Part shown: piece by piece, positions 1 through 10,676 of the stretch
Layout: every line of letters starts with the position of its first letter
Numbering within the stretch: the stretch's first letter is position 1
DNA from: Chamaelirium japonicum
Taxonomy: Eukaryota; Streptophyta; Magnoliopsida; Liliales; Melanthiaceae
NCBI GenBank assembly: GCA_947650365.1
Contig: CANTAL010000207.1
Location: 1 to 64,000, forward strand
Length of the DNA: 64,000 nt
Reading direction: 5' to 3'
Notes under the pieces: model-generated
Database searches by the model: none
What the model saw: only the letters and a program-made list of their open reading frames with translations
What the model was told of the DNA's origin: nothing
Made by a program: the position numbers and the translations under genes

Positions 1-276
1 ACACTAGATCGCGTGTTGAATATCTTAACCTCGGATGGTACTTTAGATTTCCATTCGGACTTAGCGATTTGGCATGCATTTCATCCCTAGATGAATCTAA
101 TTTCAGAAGTTTATCGGACTATCCATTGCAACCGTTAATTTGAACTTTGAAGAGTATATGTGAGACGCTTTGAGTTTTCAAAACTTTCTAATTTTTTACA
201 AAGGTGCTCACCTTACAATGGATAATTACATCTACCAAAAAATCAACAAATTTGAAAACCTCTGTATATGGTATAT
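1..276. other. Unassigned leading segment with a 19-bp repeat
   Basis: No gene is recognised. Bases 1-19 (acactagatcgcgtgttga) recur exactly at 1964-1982, so the DNA between looks like material inserted into, or duplicated within, an older unidentified sequence. The short open frame from 170 runs into a LINE fragment and is not a gene. Confidence 0.4.
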
Positions 277-726
277 AGAGGAGCATACAAAAAGCTCACT
301 TCACTCGTCGCCTGAGCGTCAGATTGGCACCGGACCAGCGTCGCTATGCTGTGGGGACCTTGGCGTCACAGGAGCTTCAAGGGTCCCGATCGCCGCGGCT
401 GGGAATATACTCGCCATCAGGATTTCGTAGTCGTTATGGCTGGAGAGGAACCGGAGGATCTTCCATGAGAAAACCTTGTCGACGGATTGGCTCATCCTCA
501 TGACAAGGTCGTTGATACACCTTTGGGCGACCTGTGCTTCGGAGGGTGCCAGGAGTTTTCTAGTTGAGCCTTTGTAATAGTACTTCTTGAGCTGTTACCT
601 CCCCCTCTTCTTTTCTAATAAACAGGTAGGGGTCCAGGCCGAATCCACCCCCCCCCCACCCCCCCCCCACCCCCCCTTCATCTCTCTGAGAGGGATTTCT
701 CAAAAAAAAGAGGAGCATACAAAAAG
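277..726 (+). mobile_element. 5'-truncated LINE fragment with 18-bp TSD
   Basis: The target-site duplication agaggagcatacaaaaag lies at 277-294 and again at 709-726, so the element itself is 295-708. It ends in a short A tail after the motif gagggatttctcaaaa. Translation resembles the end of the LINE zf-RVT region (tryptophan-rich FKGP/WLERN-like remains) with frameshifts. A long C tract (about 649-676) lies just before the tail, as in the related copy at 10693-11654. The exact long TSD plus A tail is the hallmark of target-primed reverse transcription. No intact protein remains. Confidence 0.9.
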
Positions 727-991
727 GGCTTCTTTTCATGAGCATACACCCCACTAGCAACCGGGTGCACCACTCGGCGTAGGTATAAATAGGCTTCTTT
801 AAAACATCTAACATAGCTCATCGGGACGATTTGTATAATGGCATGAGCCCCCTGCACTCCACAAGTTAGATATAGGGGCTTTCCGACCATCGAAGACTGG
901 AAGTGGAGAATTCTCTAGTTGGTTGGGAATCTGAATCTGGTAGTCATCACCCAAGGTGAAAGGGGATTTTTGTAGTTCCTCGTGTGTATAA

Positions 992-1708
992 TGTTGGGGA
1001 ATCGATCCCACCATCAAGGCTCCACGCAACGAAAAAAGAAACATCGAAGGGGCGAAGAACTCCACTGGAAGATGGCGAACACCACCAACGAGAAGAGCGA
1101 ACGATCAATGCAAACCAAAGCACCAAACACAGAACACAAGATGATATCCGGCGATTGACGATCAATGGATTCCCTCAGAAAAGGAATACAAGGAGCACAT
1201 GTATGTTTTCCTCTAACCAATCCCTCTCCCAACCTACAAAGAGATAACCCCCCAAGGAACAAGAAGAGATACCGCATCTCTCTCACCCCAAGAACAAGAG
1301 AAACCCTCGCTCTAACCTAATGATGGCTACCTGGCCGGCCACTCTTCGATCTCACAAAGAGCCTTTAGATCCTTCCTTTTTTTTTTTTTCTTGTTCATCC
1401 CTAGGGGTCCCTTTTTATAGCCCTAAGTTTGTGCAAGACCTAGGAGAGAAGATAGAAAAAAAAAAACCCTAAAAGTTCTCTCGAAAACCCACGAAAAAAC
1501 GCAACCGAAAACGCGTTTCACATGTGCCTATCTGATGCTTGGCGTCCTGGGCGCCAGTTTCTTGCGCGCCATGTCGAGCCGCCTCTGATTGGCGCCCAAG
1601 GCACCAGTAGTCGTTTTCTTCGCTCCGTATCTGCTCCGTCTTCCGCCATCCTTCATGCACGAACCTTGGACATTTCGGAGGACTTGTTTTAAGCCAACAT
1701 CCTCAACA
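992..1708 (-). mobile_element. Probable solo LTR (minus orientation)
   Basis: The block starts tgttgggga and ends tcctcaaca, giving short inverted TG...CA ends typical of LTRs. A TATA-like ctttttatag around 1410 reads as ctataaaaag on the minus strand. The flanks (gtata / gtatg) match imperfectly as a 5-bp duplication. Nothing coding was seen; short open frames are not supported. It could also be part of a decayed Copia or Gypsy element. Confidence 0.4.
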
Positions 1709-2590
1709 GTATGTGGCACTACCTAGTCAATATGGTGATCGACCTAGCCATTAGATGACAAGGTCTACAATATTTTTTGTAGTTCCCTATGTGGAATGTT
1801 AGTTGTATTGGTGTCGAGGGCCTCTAAGTAGAGCTCGCCGGCATGTGATCACGTTATATGCTTGCTCGTAGTTTGACGATCTCCATCTACAGATCTTAGG
1901 TCTCAGCTCGTATAGCATCTACCATATTGATCGAGGGCGTGATCTTAGTCGACCAAGAAACTAACACTAGATCGCGTGTTGATCGATGGGACTAAAAGTC
2001 CTCCCAGTCAGTTTGAGGCGCTCCAGAGTGGGCAGTCACCCTTGGAGGCGGTCTTCTTTCTTACCAACATCTTCAAGAGATCATGTAGACGAAGGAGTCG
2101 TGTGAATATATGTGGGTGGTTTTCTTCATGCACCCCTAAGTAGATGAACAATCACTTCTACAAACTCTCTGAGAATATGCTCTTTGCGATCCAAGGTCCC
2201 TTCGACACTCATGTCACGTCACAAATAACCCTTAGAATTTAGGACGAGAGAAAATTCATCATTACCATACCTCATGCATCTGACATGAGTTCCTTATATA
2301 GAGTGATATAAAGAATCTTGGCATTTATGGCATATTTGGCTTCTTGATCCCACGAGGTCACCCTAAGGATTATTTGCACCCACGTGATCATGCTAGTCTA
2401 GCCTTTATCACTCTCCATATCCAGAGAGGGGACTCAGATCTGTTGGGGGCTGGCATACATTTGCTTGATCCGAGCCCGAAATGGCCATCGTAACCTCGGA
2501 TATTGGTCCCCTACGTTTTTGCCACGTGACCGGGTTTGCCTCGAGGGACTTGGGTTTAGGGCTATAAGCTCCTTTCGAGTCGATCTCCTC
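1709..2590. other. Unassigned degenerate repeat DNA
   Basis: No gene is recognised. It contains the second copy of the 19-bp opening repeat (1964-1982). A motif around 1771 (tttttgtagttccc) resembles one at about 968, close to the solo-LTR flank. At 2560-2615 a phrase containing ggctataagctcctt is repeated twice, which resembles decayed LTR sequence. Confidence 0.35.
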
Positions 2591-3211
2591 GGGTCTGGGG
2601 CTATAAGCTCCTTTATGTAAGGTGCATGGTTTGAACAAAATGTTGCATGGATGTCCGAGAAGAGGTAACGAAATACCCATAGAATCCCTATACTCTAAGA
2701 AAATTTTAGATTTGGACTTTGTCATGCAAAAGTTTCGAAAAGGACTTTTGTCACTCCTTTTATAGGGAATATTGTTCAAAGCAATACAAGCAGTACAAAA
2801 TGTTTCACCCCACAAATTCTTGGATGATCGGATCTAGATACCATAGAATAATTTCTATCGTTCGGCACACCGTTAGGTTCGAGCCAATATGGTGTGATGG
2901 TTTCATGCACTATTCCATAATTTTTGTTAAAATCATTAAATTCTGATGAGCAATACTCACCTCTCCTATCGGACCTTATATGTATGTCTTTTTCTCTATT
3001 TGACTTCCCACTTCAGGCTTATAAAAATAAAATTTCTCAAAAGTTTTAATTTTTTTAGCAAATAAATATAAGAATGCCTAGAATAATCGCATAATATAAC
3101 ATAATTTTTTGTTAAAATTTCACTCATTTCACATATATCAATATGTAAAAATTCTAACAAAGTTGAACGTTGATAATTTACTGAAACAGGTCTTTCTCAA
3201 TTTCTTACCCT
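2591..3211 (-). pseudogene. Ty1-Copia integrase remnant (left half, split by LINE)
   Basis: Minus-strand translation in several frames recovers the Copia integrase core. It starts with a SLLE-HTDICE-like segment near 3150, continues through SDRRGEYCSSEFNDF and TPYWLEPNGVPNDRN, and ends with MWGETFCTACIALNNIP near 2790. The last matches the WGEA-TA-YLLN-IP block that follows the integrase catalytic glutamate. Frameshifts and stops separate the pieces, so the gene is dead. The other half of this element lies at 7674-8690. The two were separated by the LINE at 3212-7660, whose 13-bp TSD falls inside the region between GAG-pre-integrase and integrase. Confidence 0.8.
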
Positions 3212-3277
3212 TTTTTTTTGAGATCCCCTCCAACGGGAGGGAGGGTTTGGCGGACCCCGACCAGAATCAATTAAAAC

Positions 3278-6200
3278 TCAAGAAATGATGCTGTTACAGA
3301 AAAGGGAAGCCTCCTCCCCTAGCTTGTCACGCCAAGGAATAATCCAAGTCCCGAAAAGAGAAACCACTGAACGACGTAGATTCTCCTGCCCGGCCGAAGA
3401 GACATTGAAGATCCGATTATTCCTCTCAAGCCAGATCACCCACACAATCGCCATGACCAACACATCCCAAGGTTTCCTGATGCCTAGCGGAACCCTCCTC
3501 CTCCTCCAGGAGCTCCAAAGACCTCGAAGAGATCGAGGGTGCGAGAGAATACCAGCCTTGCCTTCGAAATGGTCCCACAACTGCCGAGCGAAGGGGCACC
3601 CAAGTAACAGATGCGATGAGGTCTCCTCCTCTGCATTGCAGAAAGTACAAAGAACGTCCACAGCCTGGGGATGGTGCCTCCGCAACAGGTTTGCCTTAGT
3701 AAGAATCTTATTCCTCGAGGCCATCAGGGAGAAAATCTGGACCTTCGAAGGCGCCTTCGTCCTCCAAATAGCCTTCGACGGTCTATGCTTGTGCACTCGA
3801 GGTAGGAGGTGCTCGTAGAAGGATCTCACAGAGAATAATCCGGAGGAAGAGCAGTTCCACCGGACCGTATCCCGCTCGGAACTGAAGCTAGCCGCTTGCA
3901 AAATCACATAAAGATCCTGCAGCTCCCGTCGACCGACCCGATCTAAAGGAGCTCGGAGCCTAATCTTCCAGCCGATAGAGTCCCCCCTCCGGCAAGCCTG
4001 GGATCAGACTGACGCTCCCCTATTTCGGGCCAAAGAAAAGAGAGACGGGAAGAGGTGCTCCAATGGCCTATCACCGATCCAAGTGTCACGCCAGAACCTG
4101 ATGGCCCGCCCGTCACCTAAGGAGAGAGTGGTTGCATCTCTATAGAGGTCCTTGACCTTGAGGACGCCTCGCCAAAAATGCGAAATTCTTCCCGAGACTC
4201 TACTCCGCATGTGGAGTGGTGAAAACCTCCGGAAATAACGGGACAGAATAACTTCCCTCCAAGAGGCATCCGTACCTTGCTGTAATCTCCACCACCACTT
4301 CCCCAGCATCGAGATATTGAACCGGCGCAGATCCAGGACACCTAACCCGCCCAGCTTCTTTGGGAGACAGACCTGGTCCCAACGCATGAGGTTGTACCCT
4401 CCTGTAGAAGAGCCCGTACCATGCCACAGAAAAGAGCGCCTGATCTTGTCGATCCTGTCAATGACCCAGGTTTGCAGGAAATAGAAAGACAGGTAGTAAG
4501 ATGGGATTGACGAAAGTACAGAATTCACCAGAACAAGTCGGCCACCAGAGGACAAAAATCTGCCCTTCCAACCCTCCAAACGCCTCTCTATCTTCAAAAT
4601 CAGCTGTTCCCAGTCCTCCCGCCTGAGAGCCCTATCGCTGATCGGAAGACCCAGATACTTCATCGGCAAGGTACCTTCTCTGCAATTCAACAACCTGGCC
4701 AAACCACCGCCGGCTTCCCCTGAACCGATGTAGTACAGGCTGCTCTTTTGGAAGTTGATCTTCAGCCCTGAAGTCAATTCCAGCCCGTATAGGAGGATCT
4801 TCAAAGAGACCATCTGAAAGGTACAAGCTTTGGCGAAGAGTAACGAATCGTCCGCATAATGCAAATTTGAAGTAGTCCAACCATGCCCGCCCACTCCCTT
4901 CACCAGACCTTCAGCGTTGGCCTTGCGAACCGCAGCATCGAAAGCGTTGACCACCAAGATGAACAGATAAGGGGAAAGTGGGCATCCCTGCTTCAGGCCC
5001 TTGTAAACTTTGAAGTCTCGACCCTGCTCCCCATTTATTAGGCAAGAAATCTTAGAGGAGACAAAATCTCTCTGATCCAGGACACCCACCGAGCAGAAAA
5101 TCCCTTGGCTTCTAGAAGCCTAAGGAGGAAGTCCCACCGAATCTGATCAAAGGCCCGCTCGAAGTCGATCTTGAGCAATACCCCTTCCTCTCCGGACTCC
5201 CGCAGGTGGAAGATAATCTCGTGGGCTGCCGCTACACTGTCGAGGATCAGACGCCCCTTAATGAAGGCTGTCTGGGAAGGGTAGACCAGCATAGAGATGC
5301 TGTCGGCCAGTCTATTCGCTAGAATCTTCGCCACAATCTTGTAGAGGCAGTTAGACAGAGAGATCGGCCTGAAATCTCTAATGGTCTCTGCAGAAGATTT
5401 CTTAGGGAGCAGGATAATCCAAGAGTGATTTAGGTAATGAAGACGCACCTTGCCCGAAAAGAAATCACTCAGGAAACGGCACAGCTCACCCTTCAAGATG
5501 TCCCAATACTTCTGGTAGAATGCCATAGGGAAACCATCTGGTCCTGGCGCACCATCGCCCTTAGACTGGAAGATCGCCCTGCGGAAATTTTCTTCAGTAA
5601 ACTCCAAATCAAGACCATTGCCGTCCGGTAGTCTACGAAAATCAACGCCGGCCCAATCGAAAGAGACACCAGACGTCACACCATCCTCACGAAAGGCGCT
5701 CTTGAAGAAAGAGGAAGCCGCAGCTAAAATATCAGAAGTCGAAGTTAGCGATTGCTCCTCATGCCAAAGCGTGGTGATGAAATTTCTCCTCATCCTAGCA
5801 TTCGCCACTCTATGAAAATAAGAGGTATTTGCATCCCCCTGCTTGATCCACTGCTCCTTCGAACGTTGATGCCACATCACTTCCTCATTCCGCAGAAGGG
5901 AGACAAGGCTCTCATTTAGCTCTAACAATCTCTCCTTATCCGTAGCTGACAAATCGGAAGATTCCCCCTTCACCTCAAGAGAATGAATCTCCGACAGCAC
6001 AGAAGCTTTATGCCTCAGAACACTGCCAAAATGCTCCCTGCTCCAGCAAATGAGCTTCTTCTTAACGAACCTGAGCTTGCTAGTCATGTTCAGCGCTGAG
6101 TTCTCATGACCGGCCGCTTCAGCCCACCATCCGGCCAACATTGCGCTGAGGCCTTCCTCCGAGGACCACATCAACTCGAATCTAAATGGTGGGCGGACGG

Positions 6201-6909
6201 GAGAGATAGACTCAGTGGACAGAAGGACCGGAGCATGGTCTGACACGCAAGAAGCCAGGCCAGTCTGGATCGAGCCCGGGAACTTCGAGTCCCAATCAAC
6301 AGAGATAAGGAACCAATCAAGCCGGGCTAGAATTGGGTCTTCCCTCTTGTTACTCCACGTGAACGTACGCCCCGACAGAGGAAGATCAATAAGCTCCTGC
6401 TGACGAATGAAAGAAGAAAAGGCACTCATGGCCGAAACATCACCTCCGCTATGCATCCTCTCACTGGACCCTCTCGTCACATTGAAGTCACCAGCAATCA
6501 CCCAGGGCCCGTTGAAGTTAACCCGGAGCAGGGACAGCTCCGTCCAGAAATCATCCCCTCTGCCATGATCTGTCGGGCCATACACGGAAGAAAGCATCCA
6601 CTCATCTCCGTCTAATCTGTCCTGAAAAATAAGGGAGAGAGAGAAAACTCCAACGTTCGTACTTTTCAGCAAAAACAGGTCGTCATTGTATCCCACCAAA
6701 ATACCACCTGACGCTCCCGTAGAGTCCTTCGCCTCCCACTTCACAATCTTCTTAGTGCTGAGGGAGCGGAAGAAATGGTTAGTCGGATTCTCCCGCTTAG
6801 ACTCCTGAATACAGATGATGTCCACATCATGAATGGAGGCGAAAGAACTGGCTGCCCGTCTCTTCTCCGACTTCCCTAACCCTCTCACATTCCAGGAAAG
6901 AATCTTCAT
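3278..6909 (-). pseudogene. LINE ORF2: endonuclease-reverse transcriptase-zf-RVT (broken)
   Basis: The likely start is the ATG at 6909, giving MKILSWNVRGLG, the classic start of an apurinic-like (EEP) endonuclease. Catalytic motifs are visible: IQES (glutamate), AGDFNV (Asp/Asn) and SDHAPVLL (Asp-His). The reverse transcriptase follows, with DFRPISLSNCLYKI, an FERAFD motif and the active-site YADD near 4860. The C-terminal zf-RVT (WNCSSSGLFSVRSFY, CTFC, HLLLGCPFA and WLERNNRIF) is at 3278-3907. It is disabled by a frameshift near 5070, between the palm aspartate block and GLKQGCPLSPYLF, and by an in-frame TGA at 4004-4006. In life it would nick DNA and copy the element RNA at the target. Confidence 0.92.
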
Positions 6910-6951
6910 AAGCACAAGGACCACCTCCACCAACTCCTCTGAGACCACTCC

Positions 6952-7425
6952 TCAGGAGGAAGCGGCTAGCTTAGCCCACTTCTCCTCCATGGCTCTAAGA
7001 GAATCAAGAAAGAAACGCACACCTTCTAGCTCCGGAGTAGTTATGAACCCACATCTCTTAGCGATGTCTAATATAACATCATCATCCAGAAAAGAAAGAG
7101 GGAGGGAAACCGAAGGGTCTGCTTGGTCCAGCTCCAAAAGACGCATCTTCGACCGGATCAAAGCCTGGGCAAGCGACGGATCGTCTGAGGACCGCTGCAA
7201 AATTTGCCTGAAGCTCCTCCTAGCCGACTGAAAATGGCCAGCGCCGCCACTCTCCGCGGATGCCTCTCGACCTCCAAAATCCTGCTCGGTCCCAGCAGTA
7301 GTCCCTCCCCCTCCATTCCCCTGCTCTGCTACATCGCACCTGCCGACAACAGAGTTAGGATCAAGCGGTTCCCCCAAAGTGGGGGAAACCACATTGATAG
7401 GGACAGGATCAACCTGGGAACCCAT
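6952..7425 (-). CDS. LINE ORF1-like C-terminal region (157 codons)
   Basis: This open frame immediately precedes ORF2 and stops a few bases before it. The N-terminal part is low-complexity, glycine and serine rich. The C-terminal part carries a conserved-looking block (LPLSFLDDDVILDIAKRCGF, then a phenylalanine-leucine segment). The same block recurs in the plus-strand LINE derivative at 18328-18750 as LPLNMLEDDTILDIASSIGF. The recurrence shows that it belongs to the retroelement family and not to a host gene. No CCHC knuckle was seen, probably because the copy is truncated at the 5' end. The biochemical role of this block is unknown; ORF1 proteins of LINEs generally bind the element RNA. Confidence 0.65.
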   Translation of the reverse strand: MGSQVDPVPINVVSPTLGEPLDPNSVVGRCDVAEQGNGGGGTTAGTEQDFGGREASAESGGAGHFQSARRSFRQILQRSSDDPSLAQALIRSKMRLLELDQADPSVSLPLSFLDDDVILDIAKRCGFITTPELEGVRFFLDSLRAMEEKWAKLAASS

Positions 7426-7673
7426 CTGTGGGCCCCCCTATACCGGTCCAACATCAACGCCCTCTTGCTCATCAGCAAAGGGGTTGATGGGATTCGCCAC
7501 GCAAGCATCAAGAACACCATCAAAAGAAAAGGGAGGCAAGCCTCCATTCGCGCCCAAACTGAGAATAGAAGCATCCAAACCGGTATCTCGGGAGAACTGC
7601 TGGAGAGATGGAGTACCTGGGTCACGACTGCAGCTGCCCTCGTGCGCTGGTGCCGGAACTAATTTCTTACCCT

Positions 7674-8690
7674 GAATTATATTTAATATTACACATGTTT
7701 ATGTGTCAAATTTTAATCGATCATTCTTTTCCGTAGTAAGATAATTAGTATGTCCAAGCCAACTCCGTGATGACTCATAAGATTCTCTAATGAGTAACAT
7801 TGAAAATGAAGAAATAGTAGTAACAATTAAATTAGGAATAGTACTTAGTTCCAACAATCCATGAAAGAAATCAGCAGATACATTATTTATGGCTATTACA
7901 ACCTTAATCTAAGAATTGTGCAATTGTGGAGGTATTGTTATTATGAAATAAAAGAGGAGATTTGCTCTAATATTAACCCCCTCAGCTTATAGATTAGTAA
8001 GCCATATTTAACTAAAGTTTAGCTTACACTAACCTTTCAGTTTGGCTTGGCATTGAGCCAATCATCATGTTAGCCTCCAGAGTAGAAGTATCCTTGTGGC
8101 TCAATTTTCCTCTCTCTAGTTTTTCTCTATTACCATTGTTTGGCAAAGTATTTGAATCAATTGTTGGGTTTCGTGAATTCATTGAAGGGTTATTTTTTGG
8201 ATTAATAAGATCGACCCGTATCGTGCATTCTTGATGTAGGCACTTACGGAAGTTGTGGTTTCTCTGATGGTTTCGTTCGATTTGAGTTAACACTAACAAT
8301 TGTAATTCCTTTGGCGATGATCTTTGCGACTATATTTTGCACTTCACGCTCTTGTTCAACAACGGGGCGATCATCTAGTCAAAAGTATTCTCCGACAACA
8401 TACTTTTCGTCCCTTGCAATATTCTTAGCACACATCTTCTCAAGAAAATCTCACAACTCCAAAGACTTTAGATGCATCACAATACAAGTCACAAGGGGAA
8501 TCACTAAGAGCACTAAGCATTTGGCCATAACAAGTGAAATCATCTTCTTGGAATTTCTGAGATTGGGAAGAGTGATCCACTTCATAGAAATGAGCATACA
8601 TTGCCTCCTCTATGCATTCGGCTTATTAGCAATCCATTTCCAAAGCATGACTAACGAGAGATTAAGCGTGCACTGCAAATAATCTTCTGT
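7674..8690 (-). pseudogene. Ty1-Copia gag / pre-integrase remnant (right half)
   Basis: This continues the Copia relic beyond the LINE. On the minus strand, just right of the TSD, a degenerate GAG-pre-integrase-like stretch is readable (CESC-V-KMTKKPF-type remains, here with a KKLRKTCF phrase). Around 8320-8480 the frame gives YVVGEYF, then RPVVEQEREVQNIVAKIIAKGI. This matches the UBN2/Copia gag segment in which a VDDKSV-EQ-HEIQ helix precedes the linker. Many stops and shifts are present. The LTRs of this element were not identified. Confidence 0.6.
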
Positions 8691-8925
8691 CGATCAAATT
8701 TATAAAATACGCACTACCGTACAAAAAGAAAACCAACACATATAACCACAAAGAAAGACAAAGATGGAAAACTCTCAGAAAACATTTGACAAAATCTAGA
8801 GAACATTTGTTAGTTTAAGATTTTTTAACAATCAACCGAGAACCGATAAAATGGTTCAAAGAGACCCAATTTCCAAAAACAACATTTTGAAAAGTTGGTG
8901 TACCATTAATCTATGTTCTTTTGGT
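8691..8925. other. AT-rich unassigned spacer
   Basis: No coding or repeat structure is recognised. It may be the decayed 5' flank or LTR of the Copia relic. Confidence 0.3.
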
Positions 8926-9243
8926 TGAAATCCGCAACTTACTCGAAAAGACAAACCTCTTGGAGGGAAGAGTGCACAACGGGGTATATAAGCAACACAA
9001 ACCAGCTCCTGTTACAGATGTGGGACTAAACACCCTAACACGCCCCCCTCACGTGGACAACAAATAAATGGGAGGGGCACCCACAATCGGACGGAGCTTC
9101 CGGAGCGAGCCAAGCTCTGATACCAAGTTGAAATTCCCAACTTACTCTAAAAGGCTAACCTCTTGGAGGGAAGAGTGCACAACGGGATATATAAGCAACA
9201 AAAACCTGCTCCTATTACCGATGTGGGCCTAAACAAGCCAACA
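8926..9243 (-). mobile_element. TRIM retrotransposon (318 bp) with two 115-bp LTRs
   Basis: Two direct repeats of 115 bp, 8926-9040 and 9129-9243, each read TGTT...TTCA on the minus strand and contain a TATA-like cttatata. Between them lie only 88 bp. On the minus strand these start with a primer-binding-like TTGGTATCAGAGC (initiator Met tRNA type), directly after the right-hand LTR. They end in a purine run GTGAGGGGGGCG directly before the left-hand LTR. This is the full layout of a terminal-repeat retrotransposon in miniature: no protein, mobilised in trans by autonomous elements. No 5-bp duplication was seen at the flanks, so one boundary may be altered. Confidence 0.82.
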
Positions 9244-9606
9244 TACGACATTCACCCGAAAAAACAAATGTCTTAGGTAATTAAAAGTCCGAACCTGTTC
9301 TTTCACCAATTTTCTTGGACATTTTAACTACCCCTCCCACCTCAAAAAAAAATCCCACAAAACTGTGGCTTTAGTATCCGATACATCAACAGGAAAACCA
9401 AGAGCACACAAGACTTCTTCAATTGATAGCTTGAACGCACGAAGGCTCCGGTCCAAGCTCGCGATGACCGTCTGACTGTCCAATTGTGTGCATCCATCAA
9501 TCGGCGATCTACTCCTGAGGACATGCAGGGAGAGGCATCAGCGGGGAGAAAGAGGGGGCGATGGGGCCATATGAGGGGAGGCGGAATGGGGCCTGCTTTG
9601 ATAATA
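9244..9606. other. Unassigned segment
   Basis: No gene or repeat was recognised. Short open frames here lack any recognisable motif. Confidence 0.3.
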
Positions 9607-9716
9607 AGTCACTAATCTCATACCCTCTCAAAACCGGTTGTAAAGGGAAGAGGACAACAGTATATGAAGACATGAATCTCCCACCCCTAATCGATGTGGG
9701 ACTATCCGCTCAACCA
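9607..9716 (-). repeat. TRIM/SMART-like solo LTR relic
   Basis: This short block has the same order of phrases as the TRIM LTRs (an aaaacc-gttgtaaagggaagagg stretch, a tatatgaag TATA-like site, then atcgatgtgggactat). A related, more decayed copy lies in intron 2 of the NAC gene at 43988-44084. This suggests a dispersed miniature LTR family. Confidence 0.5.
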
Positions 9717-10067
9717 AGTGGTATTATGTCTTTACTTTTATAGTGTATTTGGTTGATAGATTCGCTTGAAGTATTCGGGTTAATAGATTCAGCTGCGATG
9801 AACAACAAATGATCAAGATGGTCATGCTTTGTCCTAGTCCTATGTATTATTTGGTAGCGAATAATGTATTCGCGGCTCAAATGAACAACAATGAGTATAT
9901 ACATCTAGTTCCCAGCATAATAGATGTCCAATCCATTTAGTCTAAATTGGAAATGAATATAAGAATCAAAGGTCCCAAAATATTTAAAGAAATTTTCCTA
10001 AAAAGAAAAAATGAGATATTTAATTATAAAACTTTATTTTTCTAAAAAAATAGATGTCCCTAAACAT
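9717..10067. other. AT-rich unassigned segment
   Basis: No gene was found. Two short phrases containing atagatgtcc recur near 9921 and 10050, next to the MITE. Confidence 0.3.
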
Positions 10068-10316
10068 CTAGGGGGTGTATGGCATCATTCCGGAACAATC
10101 TATTTTCATTCCGAATATTATGATTTGAAAATAACAGCTAGTAATTGTTCCGGTGGAATGAAGAACTTGGGAACTAAAAAATATCACTCCAGCTGTTTTT
10201 ATGCCAACCGAAACGCTGGATCAACAAATTGTATTACAATTAGTAATTTACGGTAATAACATCTTCTGGAAGAGGATTAAGGGGAATAGTTGTTCCACAT
10301 ACCAAACACCCCCCTA
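10068..10316. mobile_element. Tourist/PIF-Harbinger-like MITE, 243 bp
   Basis: The element 10071-10313 begins gggggtgtatggcatcattc. On the opposite strand its other end reads gggggtgtttggtatgtgga, giving terminal inverted repeats of about 35 bp with mismatches. A 3-bp duplication cta flanks both sides (10068-10070 and 10314-10316). The 3-bp TSD and G-rich ends fit Tourist-type MITEs, although the usual TSD is TTA/TAA. It has no coding capacity. Confidence 0.7.
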
Positions 10317-10568
10317 ATTTCCGACCTCGTCCATTAACCCGACCAAAACAACATGCCCATGAAGTAAACCGGCTAACATTAGGAGGGCTCGGGCTCGCAG
10401 TGCCGCCATGCCTCAAGCATTTCGTAGTTAAGGACGACCCCAACCGATATTATTAAAAAATAGCAATGATACGGGAATAGGTGTTACAAAAAAACTGAAG
10501 GCAGTTCCCTAAAAAACCCACAGATAATCGTCACGGTCGGAGACATGGCAGCAACCCAGGTCTTGATG
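10317..10568. other. Unassigned segment
   Basis: No gene or repeat family was identified between the MITE and the LINE tail. Confidence 0.3.
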
Positions 10569-10676
10569 TTTTTTTTTTTTTTTGAGAAATCCTCACTTCA
10601 TGGATGGGGATTTGGCATGGACCCCTACCTGTCAGGTGATGTTGATGATCTCTTTGTAATCTCCAAACTCCTTTCT
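10569..10676 (-). mobile_element. LINE 3' tail (minus strand), interrupted
   Basis: A poly-T run at 10569-10583 is followed by gagaaatcctc, the reverse complement of the family tail gagggatttctcaaaa. Next comes the reverse complement of the conserved aggtaggggtcc phrase. It is a very short LINE 3' end, into which the plus-strand LINE at 10693 then inserted. Confidence 0.65.

Larger units (their letters stand above)
3199..7673 (-). mobile_element. L1-type LINE retrotransposon, 4.45 kb, with 13-bp TSD
   Basis: The target-site duplication aatttcttaccct is present at 3199-3211 and 7661-7673. The minus-strand element is therefore about 3212-7660, with its A tail at the low-coordinate end (poly-T from 3212) and the 5' end near 7660. 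It contains the C-terminal part of an ORF1-like frame followed by ORF2 with endonuclease, reverse transcriptase and zf-RVT. ORF1 is open to the 5' junction, so the element is 5'-truncated. It landed in a Copia element. One frameshift and one nonsense codon in ORF2 suggest modest age. Confidence 0.93.
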
